From the NCBI GenBank assembly GCA_028698765.1, contig JAQVVW010000108.1, forward strand, positions 1 through 5,880: DNA of 5,880 nt. The letters are read 5' to 3'. Under the pieces are notes generated by a model, which worked only from the letters and a program-made list of their open reading frames with translations, searched no databases and was not told where the DNA came from. Positions 1 through 5,212 of this stretch are shown piece by piece. This stretch comes from Methanoculleus sp. (lineage in GTDB: Archaea > Halobacteriota > Methanomicrobia > Methanomicrobiales > Methanoculleaceae). Position 1 is the stretch's first letter. Every line of letters begins with the position of its first letter. A program made the position numbers and the translations under genes.

Positions 1-124
1 ATACAGGCAGATCTCTGAGATCTTCAAACAACCCTGACCAGAACTCCCCACTCACACTCTCGACTCCTGCGTCAGGGCTCCTCCAACACCTATCTTTCCG
101 CACCCCGGCATCCATCAGAACCAT
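1..124 (-). CDS. Possible 5' end of an unidentified protein, running off the left edge
   Basis: On the minus strand a frame is open from a TGA near position 190 to the window edge. It offers ATG starts at 124 and 115 and a TTG at 127. From the ATG at 115 it gives 38 codons, including the stretch SGEFWSGLFEDLRDLPV, which reads like real protein with mixed hydrophobic and acidic residues. I do not recognise the family. No good ribosome site precedes either ATG (a GGAGAG lies about 20 bases upstream of 124). A plus-strand frame across the same bases is also open, from position 3 to 299, so open-frame length alone does not decide the strand. The gene is tentative and its product unknown. Confidence 0.27.
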   Translation of the reverse strand, partial: MVLMDAGVRKDRCWRSPDAGVESVSGEFWSGLFEDLRDLPV

Positions 125-170
125 CAATGGCGGTAACGGTGCTCTCCGATTTTCTGTAGCTTGTCTGACC

Positions 171-185
171 CCTGTCCCTTTTTTT
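171..185 (+). terminator. T-tract, possible plus-strand terminator
   Basis: CCTGTCCC is followed by seven T. Euryarchaeal terminators are often simple T-tracts on the coding strand, so this could end transcription coming from beyond the left edge. No identified plus-strand gene sits upstream in the window, so its role is a guess. Confidence 0.2.
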
Positions 186-368
186 GATCATTCTTTCTCC
201 ATGGTCAAATACCTTCTGCCGCTGACACACTCCTCTTATATGTCCATCTGGATGAAAACAACTAACCAAAAGGAGATTCCTCATCAGAAACACACCTAAA
301 CCTTGATTCCGCGCTTAAGTTTCTTAGTGCCCTTGCCGATTCGAGAACGACTGTTCGTCGGCCCGCCC

Positions 369-374
369 GGAGGG
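369..374 (+). promoter_or_regulatory. Ribosome binding site GGAGGG of the small ORF
   Basis: GGAGGG ends 4 bases before the ATG at 379 and matches the archaeal anti-Shine-Dalgarno sequence well. It partly overlaps a small hairpin (GCCC 365-368, loop GGA, GGGC 372-375) that could partly mask it. It is the main evidence that the downstream ORF is translated. Confidence 0.4.
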
Positions 375-378
375 CAGT

Positions 379-561
379 ATGGAGGTCTGCAAGGTGTTCT
401 GGTGGAAGCATAACTCAAAGAGCGGGCAGTACTCTTCAGCGAAAGTTCACCGGACATTACATGTGCAGCCGAAGGCGAATACACCAAAGTCCATCGAGGA
501 TTACGATATCACGGTAGACAAACTGGAAGGCCTCGAACCCGAGATCTTTGAAGGAAGGTGA
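379..561 (+). CDS. Small hypothetical protein, 60 aa
   Basis: The frame runs from ATG at 379 to TGA at 559-561. I do not recognise the family. The charge is split: the first 37 residues are rich in Lys, Arg and His with only one acidic residue, while the tail (about residues 40-58, including EDYDITVDKLEGLEPEIFE) is strongly acidic. No signal peptide or membrane segment is seen. The start is supported by GGAGGG 4 bases upstream. The same frame stays open upstream to a TAG at 325-327 without another start codon, and that extension contains three more cysteines (CPC and NDC). Together with Cys4 this would give a C-x1-C-x5-C-x11-C pattern, so the ORF may instead be the remnant of a longer cysteine-rich protein. 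Third-position GC is lower than in the neighbours. A GC-rich hairpin follows the stop by 8 bases. It may be a real small gene, a gene tail, or chance. Confidence 0.4.
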   Translation: MEVCKVFWWKHNSKSGQYSSAKVHRTLHVQPKANTPKSIEDYDITVDKLEGLEPEIFEGR

Positions 562-569
562 CGAAAACT

Positions 570-589
570 CCGGCGGTGAATGCCGCCGG
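570..589 (+). terminator. Strong GC hairpin after the small ORF
   Basis: CCGGCGG (570-576) and CCGCCGG (583-589) form a perfect 7-bp stem around the loop TGAATG, 8 bases past the stop of the small ORF. No T run follows, so it is not a classical intrinsic terminator. It could protect an mRNA 3' end or block read-through into the convergent protease gene. The same stem sequence recurs at 2411-2425. Confidence 0.35.
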
Positions 590-663
590 TGCAGACTATC
601 CCAACCGTCGGGATGGCATATCGGTGAACATCGGTTCGATCGATCTTGATCCCGCACGGTAAA

Positions 664-685
664 GGTGGGAGAACCCCTCCTCACC
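664..685 (-). terminator. Hairpin at the 3' end of the S41 protease gene
   Basis: GGTG (664-667) pairs with CACC (682-685) and GGAG (668-671) with CTCC (677-680), with one bulged base at 681 and a 5-base loop. On the minus strand it overlaps the protease stop codon and is followed by TTTA. The very short T run makes termination uncertain. Confidence 0.3.
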
Positions 686-2345
686 GCCGCCCATACCCGA
701 CCGCGACAACCGCAAACGCCGCAAGCACGACCACCCACCCGGCCGCCGCCTGTGTCGGCACCGCCGAAGGACCCGCGGTCGTGCTCTCCGCCTGCGCCCG
801 GATCCAGTCGACCGCGTACGAGAGCTGGACGTCCTCCCCGGCCATCGCCCGCGCCAGGGTATCCCGATCGAGCGGCACCCGCACCGTCGGGGCGACTCCG
901 CCGACCTGTGACGCGTTGCTGTCGACCTGGATCCTGCCGTTCGCGTCGAGCGACGTGCCCTGCGGGAAGGCCGTCATGACACCGGGGGGGAGCGTCGGCC
1001 CGAGAGACTCCATCCCGAACGCCCCGTTCGTCCCGTACCAGGATACGATCGCGCCCGTCCCGGATTCGGCAAAGACCTTCGGGAGGCCCTCGCCCGAACT
1101 GATGGTGTAGGGGCTGACGAGGAGGGCGACCGGCCCCTCGTAGCGGTCGGGCCGGGGTTGTGTCCACGACTCCCAGAGGACCGCCTGCTCCCCGGTCCCG
1201 GGGTCGTAGGTGGTGCCGTACTCGTAGAAGACCGGCCGGTCCACGAACCAACCGGCGTAGGCGGCGGCCAGGTTGTCGTCCCCGCCCCGGTTGAACCGGA
1301 GGTCGATGACGATGCCGGGCGCACCGTCGGCGATGGCTTCCTCCACCGCTGCCTTGAAGGGCTGGTAGACGTCGTAGGACTCCTCGTAGACAGCGATGTA
1401 GGCGATCCCTCCGGGGAGGGTCCGGGTGGTCACGGTCTCGTTCGCGATCATCGCCTTGAGCTCCGCCGACGATCCGGCCGCTCCGTCGTTGACCTCGCGG
1501 CCGAGGAAGATGCTCGTCCGGGCGAGGGTCTCGTAGCCGTCGTCCGCCGCGGTCAGGTTGATCGTGCGGGGGACGGAGTCCGCCGGGCCGGCGATGCCGA
1601 CGGTCGCCCCGGCCCCCACCGGCGCCCGGGTCAGGAACCGCAGTTTGTGGAGGAGGATACCTTCGGCGGTCGAAGGCTTGACCGGGGTCCAGATGATCGA
1701 CGTCGCGTCGATCGCCTCCCCGATCGGTCGGCCGTTCCAGGAGACCACCTCGTCGCCGAACCGGATCCCCGCCCGCTCCGCATCGCTCCCGTTTGCGACG
1801 TAGGTCACGATCACCTCGCCCGTATCGAGCCGTGCGACTGCGAGCCCGTAGCCCCCGCCGATATCGGCATGCTTCGCCCCGAAGTCGTCGGGAGAGAGGA
1901 CCAGGACGTGCCCGTCGGGGATGGCATACACGAACTCGCGGAGCGTCCGGTAGTATGCGGCGTTATCCTCGTTCTCCTCGGCTTGTGCGATCTTCGGCGC
2001 GTAGGTCGCATACAGCGCGTCCCAGTCGACGCCGCGCCACTCCGTAAAGGCGTAGCGCTCTTCCATGTAGGCGCACGTCTCGCGGAAGGCGTCGCTCCAG
2101 GTCATGCTGCTGAAGTCGGGTGGCCCGTCGGTCAGGTTCGCCATGATGGGCGTGTAGGACGCCATCAGTTCCTCGTTGTAGGCCGTCTCGTTGTTCCGCT
2201 CGAACGGGCTAGCGGCATCCGCCCATACCATCCCGCACGAGTCCGTGTAGAGGCCGGCGGATGCCGGAGAGGCGAGGGCGAGGAGCAGGACGAGCAGGAT
2301 CGAACCGGCCCTGGCGGTCTGTGAACGCTTTGATTGCACGATCAT
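681..2345 (-). CDS. Exported, membrane-anchored S41-family (C-terminal-processing/tricorn-like) serine protease
   Basis: 554 aa. It probably acts outside the cell membrane, cleaving proteins or peptides; the substrate is unknown. Seen: an N-terminal signal peptide (basic residues 5-12, hydrophobic core about 15-26, ASA cleavage site near 30); an S41 N-terminal region with DGH at 144-146; a PDZ-like domain around 165-212 (ERAGIRFGDEVVSWNG); the S41 core with IVIDLRFNRGG (345-355); the nucleophile motif TISSGEG (414-420, Ser416 or Ser417); and GVAPTVRVP near 483-491, the usual C-terminal S41 signature. After a Ser/Thr/Pro/Ala linker, a hydrophobic helix (about 537-550) ends in GRR, like tripartite archaeal sorting or anchor tails. 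The CtpA/Prc catalytic Lys, expected about 25 residues after Ser416, is not there (TNGAFG instead), so a tricorn-like Ser/His arrangement is inferred. The ATG start puts the signal peptide at the N-terminus; the ribosome site AAAGGT is weak. The gene lies 83 bp downstream of the GNAT gene on the same strand. Confidence 0.88.
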   Translation of the reverse strand: MIVQSKRSQTARAGSILLVLLLALASPASAGLYTDSCGMVWADAASPFERNNETAYNEELMASYTPIMANLTDGPPDFSSMTWSDAFRETCAYMEERYAFTEWRGVDWDALYATYAPKIAQAEENEDNAAYYRTLREFVYAIPDGHVLVLSPDDFGAKHADIGGGYGLAVARLDTGEVIVTYVANGSDAERAGIRFGDEVVSWNGRPIGEAIDATSIIWTPVKPSTAEGILLHKLRFLTRAPVGAGATVGIAGPADSVPRTINLTAADDGYETLARTSIFLGREVNDGAAGSSAELKAMIANETVTTRTLPGGIAYIAVYEESYDVYQPFKAAVEEAIADGAPGIVIDLRFNRGGDDNLAAAYAGWFVDRPVFYEYGTTYDPGTGEQAVLWESWTQPRPDRYEGPVALLVSPYTISSGEGLPKVFAESGTGAIVSWYGTNGAFGMESLGPTLPPGVMTAFPQGTSLDANGRIQVDSNASQVGGVAPTVRVPLDRDTLARAMAGEDVQLSYAVDWIRAQAESTTAGPSAVPTQAAAGWVVVLAAFAVVAVGYGRR

Positions 2346-2410
2346 CTACCTTTACTATCCATCTTTTTGCCGGGGATTTGGGGTTTGCGTTTTCTTCCGG
2401 CATATCCGGG

Positions 2411-2425
2411 CCGGCGGGCCGCCGG
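2411..2425 (-). terminator. GC palindrome just after the GNAT gene
   Basis: CCGGCGG (2411-2417), a single G, then CCGCCGG (2419-2425): a near-perfect 15-bp palindrome 3 bases past the GNAT stop on the minus strand and upstream of the protease gene. The one-base centre means a real RNA loop would open about two pairs. There is no T-tract. Its stem is identical to that of the hairpin at 570-589. It may be a 3'-end structure, a regulator-binding palindrome, or a chance product of high GC. Confidence 0.3.
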
Positions 2426-2428
2426 GGA

Positions 2429-2886
2429 TCACTCCGGCGGATACGCGACGAGCCCTTCCTTGACGCCCCGGACAAACCCGGCCTTCTCGTAGAGCCGGAA
2501 GACGTTTTGTTCGCTCCGGCCGGAGAGAAGCATCACCTTGTAGCAGTTCTCTTCCCATGCGCACTCGAGCGCGTGGTCAAGGAGGGCCGTGCCGAACCCC
2601 CGGTTCCGGAACTCGCGATGCGTCGCGACGTTCTCGATGAGCCCGTAGGGTCGTGCGCCACGGGTGAGGTTTGAGAGGATATGGAGGACGCACGTCGCGA
2701 CCGGCACGCCCCCGTATTCAAGAATGAAGAGTGGGTTCGCGGGTCTGCGAGGATCGCCTGCCAGGCTCGCTCCAGCGCACGGTCGTCGGCCTTCTCGTCG
2801 GCGTCGTGCAGGTGCGTATAGAGGGAGAGGACTGCATCCAGGTCGCTCTCAACGGCCTCCCGGACGAGCAGCGTGTCGCTCTGCAT
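2429..2886 (-). pseudogene. GNAT-family N-acetyltransferase broken by a one-base frameshift
   Basis: GNAT enzymes move an acetyl group from acetyl-CoA to an amine; the substrate here cannot be read. The N-terminal part (ATG at 2886, residues 1-52, starting MQSDTLLVREAVESD and ending ADPRTH) is in one frame. The C-terminal part (about 2728 to 2429, 99 codons) is in another. It carries the acetyl-CoA-binding loop REFRNRGFGTALLD, CYKVMLLSGR and RLYEKAGFVRG, all typical of GNAT. The join is at 2728-2731: the sequence reads CACTCTTCATT where, for example, CACTTCTTCATT would keep the frame (FFILEYGG). Restoring one base gives 152 aa, the normal length for the family, so little else is damaged. As written, the first frame runs on to a stop at 2533 and gives a nonsense tail. 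It is either a recent pseudogene or an assembly or read error. A GAGGCGG lies 11-17 bases before the ATG. Upstream extension of the frame to 3036 is not believed, because it would cross the divergent promoter region. Confidence 0.85.
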
Positions 2887-2982
2887 ATATCTCGATCCGC
2901 CTCTCTGGTAATCTGCTTTTGGCTCTGGAGCGGAGATCGCCCATGGTGTGGCCTCCCGGAGCAACCTATTTACCTGCCCATG

Positions 2983-2996
2983 AACAAGCATATACA
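2983..2996 (+). promoter_or_regulatory. Candidate BRE/TATA promoter of the ligase gene
   Basis: AACAAG (purine-rich, BRE-like, 2983-2988) is followed by CATATACA (2989-2996). Transcription starting about 25 bases on would begin near 3018, leaving a leader of about 12 bases that just contains the GGAG ribosome site. The alternative TATTTA at 2967-2972 would give a leader of about 35 bases. Confidence 0.35.
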
Positions 2997-3018
2997 TCAA
3001 AGCGCGTACCTGCCGCCC

Positions 3019-3022
3019 GGAG
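3019..3022 (+). promoter_or_regulatory. Ribosome binding site GGAG fixing the ligase start
   Basis: GGAG lies 7 bases before the ATG at 3030. It favours this start over the in-frame extension back to 2664, which would overlap the GNAT gene and give a low-complexity arginine-rich N-terminus. Confidence 0.5.
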
Positions 3023-3029
3023 CCTATCC

Positions 3030-4580
3030 ATGCCAAACTGCACCACGTTTCTCGATGTCAACGCCTGTAACCCCGATAAGATCGCTCTCGTCGTCCCCTC
3101 CCGGGGGGAGATCTACACCCGTGCCGAACTCAGGGACCGGGTCGCCCGGGCTGCAGGCGGTCTCCTCGCCCTCGGTATCGAGCGCGGGGAACAGGTCTGC
3201 ATCTACCTTGAGAGTTCGCCGGAATACCTCATCACCTACCTCGCCCTCTGGCGGATCGGGGCCGTCGCCGTCCCGACGAACCGGGTATACACGGAGAGCG
3301 AGGTCCTCTACGCCGTCCGCGACGCAGAGGCCGTCGCCGTCGTCACCGACGTCGAGGGTGCAGGCCTCGTCGCCCGCATCCGCGACCGGGCCCCGTCGCT
3401 CCGGCACGTCGTCGCCGTCGGCGGGGAGGCGGCCGGCGCGACGCCGTGGGCCGACCTCCTCCGGGGAGCCCCGTGCCGCCGTGCCGCTCACTGCCGGTTC
3501 GACGACCTCTGCCAGATCCAGTACACGAGCGGCACCACCGGCAAGCCGAAGGGCGCCATGCTCACCCACGGGAACTGGATCGCGGCGATGGATGCCGAAC
3601 GTGACGTTCTCCGGATCACCGCCGACGACGTCTACCTCGGGATCTACCCGATGGGGCACGTGGGGGTGAGCTGGGGGATCGCCACTCTCCGGGCCGGCGG
3701 AACCTACGTCGTCATGGAGCGGTTCGATCTCGACCGCTACCTCGAACTCGCCCGTGAATACCGGGCGACGATCGTCGCCGGGATGCCGCCGGTGATCCAC
3801 TCCCTCATCCAGACCCCGCCGGGGACCGAAGCGGCGCTCGCCACCGCCCGGGCGATGATCAGCGGCGGCGGCCCCCTGACGCCCGGCGTCTGGAAACCCT
3901 TCCACGAACGGTTCGGCATCCCCGTCGTCAACGCATACGGCCTCTCCGAGACGGTCGTCGTCGGGACAGGAACCGCCATCCGGCCCGAGCACTATGCGAC
4001 TGCCGACGAGTTCAGGAGCGTCGGCACCCCGGTCGGGTTCTCGGAGGTGAAGATCGTCGATGCGAACGACCCTTACCTGGAACTCGGGCCCGGCGTTGAC
4101 GGCGAGATCGCTCTCCGGGGGCCGGGGGTGGCGCTCGGCTACTGGCAGATGCCCGAAGAGACCGCCGCGGTCTTCCTCCCCGACGGCTGGTTCCTGACCG
4201 GTGACGTCGGCCACCTGGACGAGGACGGGATGCTCTACATCACCGACAGGAAGAAGGACATGATCGTGATGTCGGGCTGGAAGGTCTACCCGACCGAGGT
4301 CGAGGACGTCCTCGTCCAGCACCCGGGCGTCCGCGACGCGGCGGTCTTCGGGTGCGCCGACGAGCACCGGGGCGAGGTTCCGGTGGCCGTGGTGGTTCCT
4401 TCCGAGAAGGATATCTCGCCCGACGAGATCATCGCTTTCGCCCGCGAACGTCTCGCAGGCTACAAGGTTCCCCGCCGGGTCATCATCGCCGGCGAGATCC
4501 CCCGGGTGAACGGGTGGAAACTCCTCAGAAAGCGGCTTCGGGAGGAGTACTGCAGCGACGGAGCGCATCCGACAGGGTAG
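3030..4580 (+). CDS. Acyl-CoA synthetase-like AMP-forming ligase (class I adenylate-forming enzyme)
   Basis: 516 aa, normal length for the family. These enzymes activate a carboxylic acid with ATP to an acyl-AMP and then usually form the CoA thioester; the acid used here cannot be told from sequence. Motifs in order: the ATP-binding loop YTSGTTGKPKG (165-175); NAYGLSET (301-308) with the conserved Glu; FLTGDVGHLDEDG with TGD at 390-392; the hinge region YITDRKKDMI; GWKVYPTEVEDVL; and the C-terminal catalytic Lys497 in NGWKLLRK. Most relatives have SGK or TGK at the last site, so Trp before the Lys is a small variation, but the Lys is kept and the enzyme is probably active. There is no signal peptide, so it is cytoplasmic. 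The start at 3030 follows GGAG by 7 bases. It is divergent from the GNAT gene and 47 bp upstream of the KaiC-like gene on the same strand, with which it may share a transcript. Candidate substrates such as fatty, aryl or branched-chain acids remain open. Confidence 0.93.
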   Translation: MPNCTTFLDVNACNPDKIALVVPSRGEIYTRAELRDRVARAAGGLLALGIERGEQVCIYLESSPEYLITYLALWRIGAVAVPTNRVYTESEVLYAVRDAEAVAVVTDVEGAGLVARIRDRAPSLRHVVAVGGEAAGATPWADLLRGAPCRRAAHCRFDDLCQIQYTSGTTGKPKGAMLTHGNWIAAMDAERDVLRITADDVYLGIYPMGHVGVSWGIATLRAGGTYVVMERFDLDRYLELAREYRATIVAGMPPVIHSLIQTPPGTEAALATARAMISGGGPLTPGVWKPFHERFGIPVVNAYGLSETVVVGTGTAIRPEHYATADEFRSVGTPVGFSEVKIVDANDPYLELGPGVDGEIALRGPGVALGYWQMPEETAAVFLPDGWFLTGDVGHLDEDGMLYITDRKKDMIVMSGWKVYPTEVEDVLVQHPGVRDAAVFGCADEHRGEVPVAVVVPSEKDISPDEIIAFARERLAGYKVPRRVIIAGEIPRVNGWKLLRKRLREEYCSDGAHPTG

Positions 4581-4588
4581 GTATTTAG
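4580..4588 (+). promoter_or_regulatory. TATA-like element before the KaiC-like gene
   Basis: GGTATTTAG, at the end of the ligase gene, is TATA-like. A start about 25 bases on, near 4610, would leave a leader of about 18 bases including the GAGGT ribosome site. A second AT-rich spot, AAATAT (4600-4605), is placed for a nearly leaderless transcript. The KaiC-like gene may therefore have its own promoter as well as read-through from the ligase. Confidence 0.25.
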
Positions 4589-4627
4589 GAAAGGGCGGCA
4601 AATATCCTGCGTACCCGAGGTAGAGAC

Positions 4628-5212
4628 GTGGCAAACACCACCAAACGTTCGACAGGAATCGCAGGCCTGGACCTGGCGCTTGACGGAGGATTTTCACCGG
4701 GCACCCGTATCGTCATCGCCGGATCTCCGCTGAGCGGTCTTGAACTCCTGGCACAGCAGTTCTGGCAGGAAGGGGAAGGGGCGGGGGCCTACCTGATGCT
4801 CGATACAGCGCCGGGAGAGCATATGATCGACGCGCGGGGTATGGACCCCGCGGCGATGGCGGCGGCAATGACGGGCGAGAAGGTCGTCGTGGACTCGCTC
4901 TCCACGCTGGTCGCCGCCTGGGGGATCGACACGGCCGTCAGGTTCGTCCTCGAAGAGACGCGCCCGATCGTCGAGGGGGGCGCAAACATCGTCTACCTCG
5001 TCTATACGGGAGTCCACGGCCCCGCGGAAGAGGCCCGGATCATGCGAGCGGCCGACGTCTTCATCTCTCTCAGGCAGCAGGTTCACGGAAACGAGTTCGA
5101 GCGGACGCTCGCCATCGAGAAACTCAAAGATTCGGACGTGCCGCAACGAGTCGTCCCCTACCATATCGTCGCAGAAGGCCTCGAACTCTCGACGACGAGC
5201 AGGGTAGTCTAG
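4628..5212 (+). CDS. Short KaiC/RecA-superfamily protein with a degenerate Walker A motif
   Basis: 194 aa, GTG start, with GAGGT ending 6 bases upstream. The fold is recognisable: STGIAGLDLALDGGFSPGT (8-26) matches the KaiC N-terminal signature, and KVVVDSLSTL (85-94) is Walker B with its Asp89. The C-terminal half (RAADVFISLRQQ, then FERTLAIEKLKDSDVP) matches the KaiC strand and loop that end in the KLR motif. The P-loop reads GSPLSGLE (32-39) instead of GxxGxGK[T/S], so the phosphate-binding Lys and the Ser/Thr are gone. The paired catalytic Glu after strand 2 (EE in KaiC) is DT (59-60). The segment between strand 2 and Walker B is only about 14 residues, roughly 40 shorter than in KaiC, so a strand and helix are missing. 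It is probably a non-ATPase regulatory or scaffold member of the family, cytoplasmic; the function is unknown. It lies 47 bp after the ligase gene, and its TAG overlaps the convergent metE-like stop. Confidence 0.85.
   Translation: MANTTKRSTGIAGLDLALDGGFSPGTRIVIAGSPLSGLELLAQQFWQEGEGAGAYLMLDTAPGEHMIDARGMDPAAMAAAMTGEKVVVDSLSTLVAAWGIDTAVRFVLEETRPIVEGGANIVYLVYTGVHGPAEEARIMRAADVFISLRQQVHGNEFERTLAIEKLKDSDVPQRVVPYHIVAEGLELSTTSRVV

Larger units (their letters stand above)
1..378. other. Lower-GC stretch without a recognisable gene
   Basis: About 48% GC over the first 300 bases by hand count, against roughly 65% in the coding region to the right. It holds a short palindrome at 9-23 (AGATCTC, T, GAGATCT), a 7-bp inverted repeat (CCCTGAC at 32-38, GTCAGGG at 71-77) and a run of seven T at 179-185. 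A GTG-started minus-strand ORF (293 to 90, 67 aa) lies inside, but it has no recognisable domain and mixed codon use, so I do not call it. The stretch could be ordinary intergenic DNA or the decayed edge of an acquired segment. Confidence 0.5.
2887..3029. promoter_or_regulatory. Divergent promoter region between the GNAT and ligase genes
   Basis: 143 bp between two divergent starts. On the plus strand there are two AT-rich TATA-like spots, CCTATTTACC (2965-2974) and CATATACA (2989-2996). The GNAT-side promoter is not clear; the minus strand has only a modest AT-rich patch around 2910-2922. Confidence 0.45.

Noticed and set aside
90..293. 67-codon minus-strand ORF with GTG start
   Set aside because: It has no domain, mixed codon use and no convincing ribosome site, and it overlaps other open frames in low-GC DNA.
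320..380. Possible tRNA (GATTCGAGAAC resembles a T-loop)
   Set aside because: No acceptor stem, D-arm or anticodon arm can be folded around it.
296..487. 63-codon minus-strand ORF opposite the small ORF
   Set aside because: Pro/Ser/Arg-rich with no motif; the plus-strand ORF has a better ribosome site.
1158..2324. Long plus-strand open frame (388 codons) opposite the protease
   Set aside because: It is the mirror of the protease reading frame in high-GC DNA. It has no domain and a composition full of Arg, Gly, Val and Asp, while the minus strand shows clear S41 motifs.
2720..2735. Programmed ribosomal frameshift in the GNAT gene
   Set aside because: A -1 slip would restore the protein, but there is no slippery X XXY YYZ heptamer and no strong structure nearby. 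GNAT genes are not known for recoding.
2664..3029. In-frame N-terminal extension of the ligase
   Set aside because: It would overlap the GNAT gene and the divergent promoters, is low-complexity and Arg-rich, and the family normally starts where the ATG at 3030 does.
2887..3036. Upstream extension of the GNAT frame
   Set aside because: The family N-terminus fits ATG 2886. The extension covers promoter-like DNA and even enters the ligase start.
4578..4580. TAG of the ligase as a pyrrolysine codon joining it to the next gene
   Set aside because: The protein already ends at normal family length, the next gene has its own ribosome site and start in another frame, and TAG is an ordinary stop for three genes here.
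3024..4697. Minus-strand open frame (557 codons) opposite the ligase
   Set aside because: It is the shadow of the ligase codons in GC-rich sequence, with no recognisable motif. The plus strand carries all adenylate-forming signatures.
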